64,000 bases of DNA from the NCBI RefSeq assembly GCF_003207855.1, contig NZ_NKTZ01000004.1, positions 186,001 to 250,000 on the forward strand. Direction: 5' to 3'. The notes below the pieces were generated by a model. That model was not told where the DNA came from. It did not search any database and worked only from the letters and a program-made list of their open reading frames with translations. Source of the DNA: Komagataeibacter rhaeticus. GTDB taxonomy: Bacteria; Pseudomonadota; Alphaproteobacteria; Acetobacterales; Acetobacteraceae. Shown here one piece after another: positions 27,933-37,159 of the stretch (its first letter is position 1; the number at the start of each line of letters is the position of its first letter). A program made the translations under genes and the position numbers.

Positions 27933-28868
27933 GTGCCCGGCGGCGTGCAGGCGGACGGGATTGACGCCTTTCTGGAAATGCAGGCCGCCGAACGGGGGGC
28001 TGCCCTGAACACGCTGGCCGCCTATGCCCGTGACCTGGCGGACATGACGGCGGTCCTTCATGCCGGTGGTGTTACGGCGCGCACGGCGGGGGAGGCCGAC
28101 CTGCGTGCCTATCTGGCCGGTCTGGCGGGGCAGGGGCTGGCGGCGCGCACCCAGGCGCGCAGGCTGTCGTGCCTGAAGCAGTATTTCCTGTTCCTGGCGC
28201 GGGAGGGCATGCGGCCCGACAATCCCGCCGCCCTGCTGGAAGCCCCCCGGCTGGACACGCCGCTGCCGCGTTTCCTGTCGGAAGGGGAGGTGGAGGCCCT
28301 GCTGGCCGCCTGCACGCCGGAAGCCGATGCAACTCCCGCGCGCCAGCGCAGGCTGCTGGTCGCGCGCGCGGCGCTGGAAATGCTGTATGCATCGGGGCTG
28401 CGCATATCCGAACTGCTGGCGCTGCCCCGCCGCGCGCTGGATGCAGCACCCGGCATGATGCTGGTGCGGGGCAAGGGCGGGCGCGAGCGCATGGTCCCCA
28501 TGTCGGCGCGTGCGCGTGAAGCCGCCCGCGCGCTGATGGAAGCCGATGCCGCGCGCTGGAGTCCCTTCCTGTTTCCCGGCCGTGGGGTGACCCGGCCCAT
28601 GACCCGGCAGGGATTCGACCGCATCCTGCACGATGTGGCCCTGCGCGCGGGGCTGGACCCGGCCCGGCTTTCGCCGCATGTGCTGCGCCATTCCTTTGCC
28701 ACGCACCTGCTGGCCCACGGGGCGGACCTGCGCGCGCTGCAGGTGCTGCTGGGCCATGCCGATATCGCGACAACACAGATCTATACCCACGTCATGCTTG
28801 ACCGCCTGCGCGAGGCGGTGGCTGACCACCATCCCCTGTCCCACGCGGGGGAGCGGGAGGTGGGATAG
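27933..28868 (+). CDS. xerD: Site-specific tyrosine recombinase XerD
   Basis: A 311-residue tyrosine recombinase that, with XerC, resolves chromosome dimers at dif. The N-terminal SAM-like core-binding domain (about 5-95) precedes the catalytic domain with Arg157 (SGLRISE), Lys181 (VRGKGGRER), His249 and Arg252 (HVLRHSFATHLL), His275 (LLGHADI) and the nucleophile Tyr284 (TQIYTHV). Length and the lack of integrase extensions point to the housekeeping enzyme rather than a phage integrase. The GTG start at 27933 lies 2 bases after the preceding gene. Its neighbour is accA. Confidence 0.92.
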   Translation: MPGGVQADGIDAFLEMQAAERGAALNTLAAYARDLADMTAVLHAGGVTARTAGEADLRAYLAGLAGQGLAARTQARRLSCLKQYFLFLAREGMRPDNPAALLEAPRLDTPLPRFLSEGEVEALLAACTPEADATPARQRRLLVARAALEMLYASGLRISELLALPRRALDAAPGMMLVRGKGGRERMVPMSARAREAARALMEADAARWSPFLFPGRGVTRPMTRQGFDRILHDVALRAGLDPARLSPHVLRHSFATHLLAHGADLRALQVLLGHADIATTQIYTHVMLDRLREAVADHHPLSHAGEREVG

Positions 28869-28943
28869 ACAAAAATGCATGGCGGGGTGAATTCCCCGCG
28901 TGAAAATGTTTGGCTGGCGTGCAGGCTGTGCTATCGGCAGCGC

Positions 28944-29900
28944 ATGCGCCAGTTTCTAGATTTCGAAAAGTCGGTCGCCGAGCTTGAGAACAAGATCGAC
29001 GAGCTTCGCAAGATGTCCGGTCCGGACGGGATCAACATCGCGGAAGAGATCGCCCGGTTGAGCGAGAAAGCCGACCGGCAGTTGCGTACGGCCTACGCCA
29101 AGCTGACCCCATGGCAGAAGGTGCAGGTCGCCCGCCATGCCCAGCGGCCGCACACGGTGGATTACATCGGTGCGCTGATCACCGAATTCTCGCCGCTGGC
29201 GGGGGACCGCCTGTTTGGTGAGGACAAGGCCATCATTGGCGGCATTGGCCGTTTCAACGGCCAGCCGGTGGTGGTGATCGGGACCGAACGCGGGGCCGAG
29301 ATCGAGACACGGCTGAAGCATAATTTCGGCATGGCCCGGCCCGAAGGCTACCGCAAGGCGCAGCGCCTGATGAAACTGGCCGGGCGATTCGGCCTGCCGG
29401 TCCTGACCTTCATCGACACATCGGGCGCGTGGCCCGGCATCGATGCCGAGGCCCGTGGCCAGGCGGAGGCCATCGCGCGTTCCATTGATACCTGCCTGAA
29501 CGTGCCGGTGCCGGTCATTGCCACCGTTATTGGCGAAGGGGGGTCCGGCGGTGCCGTGGCCCTTGGCGCGGGGGACCGGGTGATGATGCTGGAACATGCC
29601 ATCTATTCCGTCATCTCGCCCGAGGCGTGTTCCTCCATCCTGTGGCGCGACCCCAAGCAGGCGAGCACGGCGGCGGACGCGCTGAAGCTGACCGCGCAGG
29701 ACCTGCTCCAGCTGCGGCTGATCGACCGCATCATCCCCGAGCCACTGGGCGGCGCGCAGCGTGACCCGGCGGCTGCCATCCGGGCCGTGGGCGACGCCAT
29801 TGCCGCCGAGCTGCCCGGCCTGCAGGCGAAGGACCCGGCCCTGCTCAAGGCGCAGCGGCGCGACAAGTTCCTTGCCATGGGGCGTGAAGCGGTTTCCTGA
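28944..29900 (+). CDS. accA: Acetyl-CoA carboxylase carboxyltransferase subunit alpha
   Basis: A 318-residue subunit that, with AccD, transfers carboxyl from biotin to acetyl-CoA, the committed step of fatty acid synthesis. Clear family marks are the N-terminal LDFEKSVAELENKIDELR, PWQKVQVARHAQRPHTVDYI, FIDTSGAWPGIDAEARGQ, VIGEGGSGGAVALG and YSVISPEACSSILWRD. The ATG at 28944 is chosen because MRQFLDFEK is the usual start; an upstream in-frame ATG adds unrelated residues. It follows xerD by 75 bp on the same strand. Confidence 0.96.
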   Translation: MRQFLDFEKSVAELENKIDELRKMSGPDGINIAEEIARLSEKADRQLRTAYAKLTPWQKVQVARHAQRPHTVDYIGALITEFSPLAGDRLFGEDKAIIGGIGRFNGQPVVVIGTERGAEIETRLKHNFGMARPEGYRKAQRLMKLAGRFGLPVLTFIDTSGAWPGIDAEARGQAEAIARSIDTCLNVPVPVIATVIGEGGSGGAVALGAGDRVMMLEHAIYSVISPEACSSILWRDPKQASTAADALKLTAQDLLQLRLIDRIIPEPLGGAQRDPAAAIRAVGDAIAAELPGLQAKDPALLKAQRRDKFLAMGREAVS

Positions 29901-29951
29901 ATTGCGTGCCGGATCGTGCCGCCGCGTGCGGCACGGCCGGGCAGGGAAGCA

Positions 29952-30713
29952 TCAGGCTTTCGCGGGTTCACCGGCCTGCGGCTCGAAACCCATTTCCTTG
30001 ATCAGGTCACGGACCGCGTGGGCCGCGTCATGCACGGCGCGGGTGTCCGTCCCCTTGCACAGCAGGCAGACACCACGCTGGCTTTCATCCAGCCGGTAGG
30101 GGTAGGAACCGATATCCACGGCCGGGTAGCGGTGCTGGATAGCCTCCAGCGCCGCGGCCAGTGCCCCTTCATACAGCCCGTTCGCATGCCATGCCTGTGA
30201 TGTGACCGGCGTGCCGTGGGGCAGGGTGGGCAGCACCTCCTCGAACATCGCGCGCATGATGCGGGGCACGCCCGCCATGACATGTACGTTGCCCATGGTA
30301 AAGCCCGGCGCCACCGACACGGAATTGCGGATGGGGATGGCCCCCTGTGGCATGGTGGCCATGCGCTGGCGGGCGGCATTGAATTCGCCGGGGGCGAAAT
30401 GCGCTTCCAGCAGGCGGAATGTCGCGGGGTGGTGCACCCAGGGCACCCCGAACGATTCCGCAACACAGGCAGAGGTGATATCGTCATGCGTCGGCCCGAT
30501 GCCGCCGGTGGTGAAGACGTTGTCATGGGCCGCGCGGGCCTCGGTCACGTTACGGACAATGACGGCGCGGATATCGGGAATGATCCGTACCTCGCTCAGG
30601 GTAATGCCGGTTTCCGACAGGCGGCGCGCGATATACTGCACGTTCACGTCCTGGGTGCGGCCGGACAGGATCTCGTTGCCAATGACAAGCAGGCAGGCTG
30701 TGGGGTTCATCAT
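29952..30713 (-). CDS. CinA N-terminal domain / molybdopterin-binding domain protein
   Basis: A 253-residue stand-alone MoaB/MogA-like domain of the CinA family (competence/damage-inducible protein A), lacking the C-terminal nicotinamide mononucleotide amidase part. Signature segments are LLVIGNEILSGRTQDVN, ARRLSETGI, and FTTGGIGPTHDDIT, the nucleotide/pterin-binding loop. Full-length CinA proteins act in pyridine nucleotide cycling; single-domain forms have no firm role. Starts at 30713 and 30710 are both ATG. It is divergent from the SMP-30 gene. Confidence 0.85.
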   Translation of the reverse strand: MMNPTACLLVIGNEILSGRTQDVNVQYIARRLSETGITLSEVRIIPDIRAVIVRNVTEARAAHDNVFTTGGIGPTHDDITSACVAESFGVPWVHHPATFRLLEAHFAPGEFNAARQRMATMPQGAIPIRNSVSVAPGFTMGNVHVMAGVPRIMRAMFEEVLPTLPHGTPVTSQAWHANGLYEGALAAALEAIQHRYPAVDIGSYPYRLDESQRGVCLLCKGTDTRAVHDAAHAVRDLIKEMGFEPQAGEPAKA

Positions 30714-30789
30714 GACATTCCACTTGGTTGCGGCAGGGGCGTTTCACGTTCACCCTACAATGACAGACAGCCCGCCGGAAGGAGAAGCC

Positions 30790-31719
30790 ATGAACACGGC
30801 AGCAATGCCACAGCCGCACTGTGTGTGGGACATCAGGGCGGAACTGGGCGAAGGCCCCGTGTGGTCCGTGCGCGAACAGGCGCTTTATTTCGTGGATATC
30901 GTGGGACAGGCCATCCACCGTTTCCACCCGGAAAGCGGTGGCCATGCTTCGTGGGCCACGCCGCAGCGCCCGGGTTTTGTCGTGCCCGCCAGTGACGGGA
31001 CACTCATATGCGGGCTGAAGGACGGGCTGTACGGGTTTGACCCGGCATCGGGCCGGTTCACCTGCCTGGTGGCGGTGGAACGTGACCTGCCGGGCAACCG
31101 CATCAATGACGGCTGTGTCGATTCGACGGGCCGGCTGTGGTTCGGCACCATGGATGATGGCGAGGCGACACCCAGCGGCGCGCTCTATTCCGTCACCCGC
31201 GGCAGGGGCGGCAGGCTGGACGTGCTGCGCCATGACGAAGGGTATGTCGTGACCAACGGCCCCGCCATCTCGCCCGATGGCACGAAGCTGTACCACAACA
31301 ATTCCCCCGCCGGGATCATATATGTGTTTGACCTGGCGCCCGATGGCAGCCTGTCCGGCCGGCGCATCTTCGCCCGTGTGGCGGAGGGGTATCCCGACGG
31401 CGTGGTGGTGGACAGCGCGGGCACCGTGTGGGTGGGGGCCTGGAACGGGGGGCGGGTCATGCGGTTTACGCCAGATGGCGTGGAACTGCCGCCGGTGGCG
31501 GTACCTGCCGTCAATGTGACCAAGGTGGCCTTTGGCGGTCCCGACCTGCGCACGCTTTATGTCACGACGGCACGCAGGAACACGCCGCCCGATGCGCTGG
31601 CCCGCTACCCGCAGGCGGGGGGACTGTTCAGCCTGCGTGTGGAGGTGCCCGGACAGGCATCCCGTGCCTTCCCGGCCGATGGGATGGACGGCCTGTGTGA
31701 CGAGGTCAAGCAGGGCTAG
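30790..31719 (+). CDS. SMP-30/gluconolactonase family protein
   Basis: A 309-residue six-bladed beta-propeller hydrolase, probably a sugar lactonase. Metal-binding residues fit the family: Glu21 in ELGEGPVW, Asn in GNRINDGCVD, and Asp in PDGVVVD. HNNSPAGIIYVFD and WVGAWNGGRVMRF are typical. No signal peptide is present, so a cytoplasmic role is expected. Opening lactones of gluconate or other sugars fits an acetic acid bacterium, but the substrate is not shown by sequence. The ATG at 30790 has GAAGGAGAAG just upstream. Confidence 0.88.
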   Translation: MNTAAMPQPHCVWDIRAELGEGPVWSVREQALYFVDIVGQAIHRFHPESGGHASWATPQRPGFVVPASDGTLICGLKDGLYGFDPASGRFTCLVAVERDLPGNRINDGCVDSTGRLWFGTMDDGEATPSGALYSVTRGRGGRLDVLRHDEGYVVTNGPAISPDGTKLYHNNSPAGIIYVFDLAPDGSLSGRRIFARVAEGYPDGVVVDSAGTVWVGAWNGGRVMRFTPDGVELPPVAVPAVNVTKVAFGGPDLRTLYVTTARRNTPPDALARYPQAGGLFSLRVEVPGQASRAFPADGMDGLCDEVKQG

Positions 31720-31722
31720 GGG

Positions 31723-32724
31723 CTAGAGCAGGTCCTGCAGCAGCGGGACCAGCGGGCGGTCGGCATCGGGCATGGGGTAGTCGCGCAGCCTGGATGCCGG
31801 CACCCATTCCAGCTTCTGCCCCTCCCGCGCGATGGGGGTGTTCTTCCAGCGGTGGCAGACATAGACGGGCATGAGCAGGTGGAAATGCCCGTAATCGTGG
31901 GAGACAAAGGTAAAGGGTGCCAGGCAGGAGCGGGCCACGTCCAGGCCCAGTTCCTCATCCAGTTCCCGCACCAGCGCTTCCTCGGGTGTCTCACCCGCTT
32001 CCACCTTGCCGCCGGGGAATTCCCACAGCCCGGCCATGGATTTGCCCTCGGGCCTGCGGGCCAGCAGGATGCGGGCATCCGAATCCACCAGCGCGACGGC
32101 AGCCACCAGCACGATCCGGCGCGGGCCGTCGGCCTGCGTCCCGGCCATGGCCTCCCCCGACAGGTCGGCATGTCGGGCCTCGAACAGGCGGACAGGGTAT
32201 TCCCCCCCGCGAGAGACGAATTCCTGCGTGGCGGTGCCGTTTTCCTGAAACCCGATCCGCTTCAGCACCGCGACGGAGGCATGGTTGTCATGGGCCGCCG
32301 AGGCCGTAAGCCGGTCCACCGGCAGGTTGGCCAGCGCCCAGCGCGCCAGCCTGCCCGCCGTGGTGCTGGCGACCTTGCGGTTCCAGTGCGCGCGACCGAC
32401 CCAGTACCCCAGCGAGCAGGAGCGGTCGGTAGCGTTGATGCGCAGCCCGATACAGCCGATCAGCGCATCGGGCTGCTCGGAGTGCGGGCAGGTGATGGCG
32501 AAGTGATAGGCTTCGCCACGCCGGGACTGTTCCATGGTGGCCGTGATCCAGTCCTCTGTCATGGCCAGCGAATACGGGAAGGGAACGCGGCTGAGCATCC
32601 GCACCACGCTCCAGTCATTGATCAGCCTGTGCATTGTGCCCGCATCTGATGTGCGGACTTCACGCAGGCGGTATTCGCCAGCCTCCAGTAGGGTACCGGG
32701 ATCATGTCCTCCATGAACACTCAT
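31723..32724 (-). CDS. GNAT acetyltransferase-Nudix hydrolase fusion
   Basis: A 333-residue two-domain protein. Residues about 15-185 are a RimJ/RimL-type GNAT N-acetyltransferase ([53 protein letters not shown]). Residues about 202-333 are a MutT-like Nudix domain with a complete box from Gly239 to Leu261 (Glu245, Arg253-Glu254, Glu257-Glu258, Gly260), preceded by GLWEFPGG as in 8-oxo-dGTP pyrophosphatases. Its ATG overlaps the stop of the upstream Rieske oxygenase gene (ATGA), so translation is probably coupled. The nucleotide sanitising role is inferred; the acetylated target is unknown. Confidence 0.9.
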   Translation of the reverse strand: MSVHGGHDPGTLLEAGEYRLREVRTSDAGTMHRLINDWSVVRMLSRVPFPYSLAMTEDWITATMEQSRRGEAYHFAITCPHSEQPDALIGCIGLRINATDRSCSLGYWVGRAHWNRKVASTTAGRLARWALANLPVDRLTASAAHDNHASVAVLKRIGFQENGTATQEFVSRGGEYPVRLFEARHADLSGEAMAGTQADGPRRIVLVAAVALVDSDARILLARRPEGKSMAGLWEFPGGKVEAGETPEEALVRELDEELGLDVARSCLAPFTFVSHDYGHFHLLMPVYVCHRWKNTPIAREGQKLEWVPASRLRDYPMPDADRPLVPLLQDLL

Positions 32725-33842
32725 GCGCGGGAGGCGCCCCTGGCCACGGGCGCGGGCGTATCCTGGTCGGCAGGCAGCCCGCATTCGGCCAGCAGCGACC
32801 GCAGGCTGTTGATCACGGGAAAGATTTCCTGGTTGCGGTCACCGCCCTGTTCATACCAGGCGTTCTGCTCCAGCTCCACGATCTCACGGTCCTCACGGAA
32901 GATCCGTTCGGTAAACGCGGTCAGGAACGGCCAGGCCAGGTCCAGTATGCCCGGAATCCCCGGCCGCTTGATGGACAGCAGCCCGAACACCCGGTTGGTC
33001 AGTTCCGCCTCGTCCTGCGGTACGTACGCAATCCACAGGTCCATGACCGGCGCGTTGTCACCCGTCTGGATATGAAGGGTCTGGTAGGGATAGGTGGTGC
33101 GGATGGTCATCACGTCGCGATGGGCGAATTTCTCGCTGTTGTCGCGCTTCTGGCCAAAGATCAGCGCCTCGCCGATCGGCTGCTTGCCGCCGGTGCGCGC
33201 AAAGCTGTAGCGTGCTTCCACCAGGCCGGGGCCACGTTCCTGCCCCAGGAAGCGGGGCTTCATCTGCCCCATCTGCTTCATGTGCATGAACTGGTGGTTC
33301 ATATCCATCAGGTTCTCGTGCATGAAGCTGTAGTGGCAGTGTACCAGCTGGCCGAAGCGGCGGGTCTTGTAGGCGGGGCTGGCCACTTCCGCCAGGCGGG
33401 GGAAGGGCGTCGTCTCCGCCTTCGCCGCATCGCCGGGAAAGACGAAGATCAGGCCATCGACCTCACGCACGGGGTAGGTGCGCACCCCGTTGGGCAGCTT
33501 GCCCTTGCCCAGATAGGGCACGTCGATGCAGCGGCCCGAACGGCCATAGGCCCAGCCATGATAGCAGCACTGCACCGAGTCGCCCTTGACCGTACCCTTG
33601 CTGAGCGGGACCTGACGGTGGGCGCAGCGGTCTTCCAGTGCAAAGACGCTCCCGCCCTCCAGCGGGCGGACCAGGGCAATGGGCTGCCCGGCATAGCGGG
33701 TGCCAATGGTCTTGCCGGGCTTCAGTTCCCGTGACCAGGCAACAGGATACCAGAAATCGGGGTTGGCGCGGATTCGGCGCAGATCCCGCCCGGTGACCGG
33801 GGCGGAGGATTGCATGCTGTCAGGCGATAACGACTGATCCAT
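32721..33842 (-). CDS. Rieske (2Fe-2S) aromatic ring-hydroxylating oxygenase alpha subunit family
   Basis: A 373-residue oxygenase. The Rieske cluster ligands are Cys73/His75 (CAH) and Cys92/His95 (CCYH) with GWAYG after them. The mononuclear iron site reads [14 protein letters not shown], giving the Asp and two His ligands expected in the C-terminal domain. [13 protein letters not shown] is the usual opening of the phenylpropionate/vanillate-demethylase-like branch. No ferredoxin or reductase partner gene is adjacent, so electrons must come from elsewhere. The ATG at 33842 follows AAGAGAG. The substrate is unknown. Its stop overlaps the start of the GNAT-Nudix gene. Confidence 0.87.
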   Translation of the reverse strand: MDQSLSPDSMQSSAPVTGRDLRRIRANPDFWYPVAWSRELKPGKTIGTRYAGQPIALVRPLEGGSVFALEDRCAHRQVPLSKGTVKGDSVQCCYHGWAYGRSGRCIDVPYLGKGKLPNGVRTYPVREVDGLIFVFPGDAAKAETTPFPRLAEVASPAYKTRRFGQLVHCHYSFMHENLMDMNHQFMHMKQMGQMKPRFLGQERGPGLVEARYSFARTGGKQPIGEALIFGQKRDNSEKFAHRDVMTIRTTYPYQTLHIQTGDNAPVMDLWIAYVPQDEAELTNRVFGLLSIKRPGIPGILDLAWPFLTAFTERIFREDREIVELEQNAWYEQGGDRNQEIFPVINSLRSLLAECGLPADQDTPAPVARGASRA

Positions 33843-34125
33843 TGTCTCTCTTGACTGTTTGCAGGGCATGGCAGCCGGGGGTGCCACGGGGCAGGACACC
33901 GGTTCTACATGTAAGTTGCGAGGCATTCCCAACAATATCTTGCCGCCATGGCGATATTAAGGAGGTTTTTTTCGGGCAGGGCAAATGGTTCAACGTGATC
34001 ATGTTTTGTAATATGCCGCGCGCCCCCTTTGCCACCAGCATTCCGGCCGTCCCATCATGCCGTGCACAGGGGCGCGCATCGTGGCATTTATGGCAGTACC
34101 CGCCCGGTGCCATCCTTGTTATGGA

Positions 34126-34998
34126 TCATCCTTTGGCGGAAAGTTCGGCGCTCAGGTCCTCGATGAACTGGAACGCCACCCGGCCCGACCGGCCGCCGCG
34201 CCCCAGCGACCACGCATTGGCCTGCCGCACCAGATCGGCATCCGTGATCGGCAGGTGGCGTTCCTTCGCATAGGCCCGGACCATGGCCAGGAAGGTGTCC
34301 TGCGCGCAGTTGTGAAAGCCGATCCACAGGCCGAAACGGTCGGAGAGCGAGACCTTTTCCTCCGTTGCCTCGGCGGTGTTGATGGCGGTGGAGCTTTCGT
34401 TCTCGATCATTTCGCGCGGCATCAGGTGGCGGCGGTTGGACGTGGCATAGAACAGCACATTGGCCGGCCGGCCGGCGATACCGCCATCCAGTACGGATTT
34501 CAGCGCCTTGTAGTCCGCATCCTCGCGCTCGAACGACAGGTCGTCGCAGAACACGATGAACCGGCGCGGGCTTGCGCGCAGCAGGGCCAGCAGGTCGGGC
34601 AGGGTGGACAGGTCCTCACGCTGGATCTCGACCAGCACCAGCCGCCCCTTTCCCGGTGCGGCGGGCTGGCCATCCACCAGGTTGGCCTGCGCGTGGGCGG
34701 CCTTGACCAGCGATGACTTGCCCATGCCGCGCGCGCCCCACAGCATGGCGTTGTTGGCGGGCAGGCCACTTGCGAAATGCAGCGTGTTGTCCAGCAGCAG
34801 CCTGCGCTGGCGGTCGATGCCCTGCAGCAGCCCCATGTCCACATGGGCCACATGCGGCACGGCGGTCAGGCGGCCAAGGCCGGGATGCCAGATGAAGGCA
34901 TCCGCCGCGTCCAGCCCGGCAAGCGACGGGGCGGGTGGGGAAAGCCGCTCAAGGGCCGCGGCAATGCGTTCGAGAACGGGAAGGGTCGTGCTGTCCAT
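34126..34998 (-). CDS. DUF815 family ATPase
   Basis: A 290-residue AAA-type ATPase of the DUF815 family. The Walker A is WGARGMGKSSLVKA, the Walker B region is RRFIVFCDDLSFE, and a sensor-like Asn follows in LFYATSNRRHLMPREM. The family's DRFGLWIGFHNC and LGRGGRSGRVAFQFIEDL segments are present. Function is not established. It is divergent from yajC, with about 170 bp between the starts. Confidence 0.9.
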   Translation of the reverse strand: MDSTTLPVLERIAAALERLSPPAPSLAGLDAADAFIWHPGLGRLTAVPHVAHVDMGLLQGIDRQRRLLLDNTLHFASGLPANNAMLWGARGMGKSSLVKAAHAQANLVDGQPAAPGKGRLVLVEIQREDLSTLPDLLALLRASPRRFIVFCDDLSFEREDADYKALKSVLDGGIAGRPANVLFYATSNRRHLMPREMIENESSTAINTAEATEEKVSLSDRFGLWIGFHNCAQDTFLAMVRAYAKERHLPITDADLVRQANAWSLGRGGRSGRVAFQFIEDLSAELSAKG

Positions 34999-35172
34999 CG
35001 TCGGTCCTGCTTTCTTTCAGCATGGCATGGCGGTGGCCGCTGCCACCGGGGGCTCCGGAGCGCGTTGGCCAGCAATGGCAGGCGAACGCCTTGACGGGAA
35101 ACAGGCGAAAACTATGGTCCGCATGGCAAACCCGCAACCCGTTCAATCCCACCATTTGCCGGAAAGATAGCA

Positions 35173-35562
35173 ATGCCTTCGATTTTCAATGATTTACTGA
35201 CCACCCCCGCCCATGCGCAGGCTGCGGGCGGCGGCCTGCTCAGCGGGGATGGCATCATGGCCGTGCTGCCTTACGTGGCGATGTTCGCCATTTTCTACTT
35301 CCTGCTCATCCGCCCCCAGCAGGTCAAGCAGAAGCAGCTGCGCAGCCAGCTTGCGGCCCTGCGCCGGGGGGACCGGGTGCTGACGGCGGGCGGAATCATT
35401 GGCGTGGTGCAGAAGGTGCAGGCGGAGTCCAACGAGGTGGAAGTCGAGATCGCGCAGGGCGTGCGCGTGGCCGTGCTGCGCGATACCATAAGCTCGGTCA
35501 TCACCAGTGCCGCCACCCCCGCCAATGACAGTGCCGCCAAAACGACCGACAAGAACGCCTGA
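35173..35562 (+). CDS. yajC: Preprotein translocase subunit YajC
   Basis: A 129-residue single-pass inner membrane protein associated with SecDF. It has a short N-terminal part, the transmembrane helix LPYVAMFAIFYFLLIRPQQ (about 32-50), and the cytoplasmic domain with KQKQLRSQLAALRRGDRVLTAGGIIGVVQKV. The C-terminal tail is Ala/Lys-rich. secD and secF are not in this window; downstream is a sugar transporter instead, after 88 bp. The ATG at 35173 follows GGAAAGATAG. Confidence 0.94.
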   Translation: MPSIFNDLLTTPAHAQAAGGGLLSGDGIMAVLPYVAMFAIFYFLLIRPQQVKQKQLRSQLAALRRGDRVLTAGGIIGVVQKVQAESNEVEVEIAQGVRVAVLRDTISSVITSAATPANDSAAKTTDKNA

Positions 35563-35650
35563 CCCTGCTCTTTTGTTCCCTCCATGGCACGCGCGGGGCG
35601 AACTTCCCCGGTGCTGTGCCGTTCTGGGTGGAAAGCAGGAGTGATGGTGA

Positions 35651-37078
35651 ATGCACACGCAGCCCGGTGGCGCCCAGACTGACCAGAGCATCCGGCACAG
35701 GCCAGTCATACGGGGGCGTGCCGGGCTGATCGGGGGGCTGGCCGCGCTGTCGGGCATCCTGTTCGGTCTGGATACCGGCGTCATGTCCGGCGCACTGGAC
35801 CTGATCGCGCAGGAGTTCATCCTGTCGGACTTCCAGCGCGAATCCCTGGTGGCCATCATGCTGCTGGGGGCGGCCCTTGGCGTGCTGTGCGCGGCGTGGA
35901 TGTCGCATGCATGGGGGCGCAAGCGCACGCTGGTGCTGACCGCCGGGCTGTTCGTGATCGGCCCGCTGCTGTGTGCCGAAGCGACATCGTTCCACATGCT
36001 GCTGTTCGCCCGCCTGCTGCTGGGGCTGGCAACGGGGGCAACCACGTTCACAACCCCCCTCTATATTGCCGAAATTGCTGATTCGGGCCGGCGTGGCGCC
36101 ATGATCCTGGGCTACCAGCTCATGATTTCATGCGGGCTGCTGGCGGCTTTCGTATCCGACGGGCTGTTCTCCTATTTCGGGGTGTGGCGGTGGATGCTGG
36201 GCATTGTCGGCTTTCCGGGGCTGGTGTTCATGATGGGGGTGCTGTTCCTGCCCCCCAGCCCGCGCTGGCTGCTGGCGCAGGGGCGTGAGCGTGATGCGCG
36301 GCGCGTGCTGATCGAGCTGCGCGGCCTGCCGCGCATGGTCATGGCCGAACGCAATGCCATAATGGCCCGGCTCTCGGCGCGGCGTGACGGCATTGGCAGC
36401 TTCATGCGCGACCCCAACTGCCGCCGCGCCATGTGGCTGGCGGTGGGGCTGCAGGTGGCGCAGCAGTTCTCGGGCATCAACGCGGTGCTGTATTACGCGC
36501 CGCACCTGATCGGGCTTGCGGGATACGGGCATTACGCGCAGGTCTGGGGGCCGGTGGGGGTGGGGGTGATCAACCTGCTTTCCACCTGTGTGGCCACGAC
36601 CTGTGTCGACCGCGTGGGGCGCAGGCCCATGCTGGTTGCCGGGTTCGCCGTCATGGCGCTGGCCATGGGGGGGCAGGCCCTGATGGTGGCGGGCGGCATT
36701 CCGGTCATGCCGGGCATGCGGCTGCTCATGGGTGGGTTCATGCTGCTGTTCGTTGCCGCGTTCGCGTTTTCGGCCGGGCCGCTGGCGTGGCTGCTCTGTG
36801 CCGAGATCCTGCCCCTGCGCGGGCGGGAATTCGGCATGGCATGCTCCACCTGCGCCAACTGGATTGCCAACATGCTGGTCAGCGCCACGTTCCTGACGGG
36901 GCTGGAACTGCTGGGGGCGGACAGGGTGCTGTGGATCTATGCGGGGCTGAATGCGCTGTTCCTGCTCATGGTGGTGCTGCGCGTGCCCGAAACCCGGGGC
37001 ATGACGCTGGAACAGATCGAGGCGGAACTCATGCGCGGCACGCCGCTGCGCACGCTGGGGGGGCAGGGGCATTCCTGA
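35651..37078 (+). CDS. Sugar porter family MFS transporter
   Basis: A 475-residue, 12-helix major facilitator of the sugar porter family (GalP/XylE/glucose facilitator type), probably a sugar:H+ symporter in the inner membrane. Marks are GILFGLDTGVMSGALDLI in helix 1, GRKRTLVLTAG after helix 2, the central PPSPRWLLAQGRERDA, QVAQQFSGINAVLYYAPHL in helix 7, DRVGRRPML, and the terminal VPETRGMTLEQIE. Substrate could be glucose, galactose or xylose. The start at 35651 has AGGAGTGATGGT upstream. It ends in a bidirectional terminator shared with sodB. Confidence 0.92.
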   Translation: MHTQPGGAQTDQSIRHRPVIRGRAGLIGGLAALSGILFGLDTGVMSGALDLIAQEFILSDFQRESLVAIMLLGAALGVLCAAWMSHAWGRKRTLVLTAGLFVIGPLLCAEATSFHMLLFARLLLGLATGATTFTTPLYIAEIADSGRRGAMILGYQLMISCGLLAAFVSDGLFSYFGVWRWMLGIVGFPGLVFMMGVLFLPPSPRWLLAQGRERDARRVLIELRGLPRMVMAERNAIMARLSARRDGIGSFMRDPNCRRAMWLAVGLQVAQQFSGINAVLYYAPHLIGLAGYGHYAQVWGPVGVGVINLLSTCVATTCVDRVGRRPMLVAGFAVMALAMGGQALMVAGGIPVMPGMRLLMGGFMLLFVAAFAFSAGPLAWLLCAEILPLRGREFGMACSTCANWIANMLVSATFLTGLELLGADRVLWIYAGLNALFLLMVVLRVPETRGMTLEQIEAELMRGTPLRTLGGQGHS

Positions 37079-37104
37079 CCGGGGGCGCACCGGGTGGAAG
37101 GATG

Positions 37105-37133
37105 CAAAAAACCCGGCGCATGGCCGGGTTTTT
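37105..37133. terminator. Bidirectional terminator between the sugar transporter and sodB
   Basis: AAAACCCGGC (37108-37117) pairs with GCCGGGTTTT (37123-37132) around a 5-base loop, with an A run on the left and a T run on the right. Confidence 0.9.
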
Positions 37134-37159
37134 CGTGGTCTGGCCGGTAACGGGCCGGA

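Noticed and set aside
27933-28868. Tyrosine recombinase as evidence of a prophage or integrative element
   Set aside because: It is a 311-residue housekeeping XerD beside accA. No attachment site, tRNA target or phage genes are nearby.
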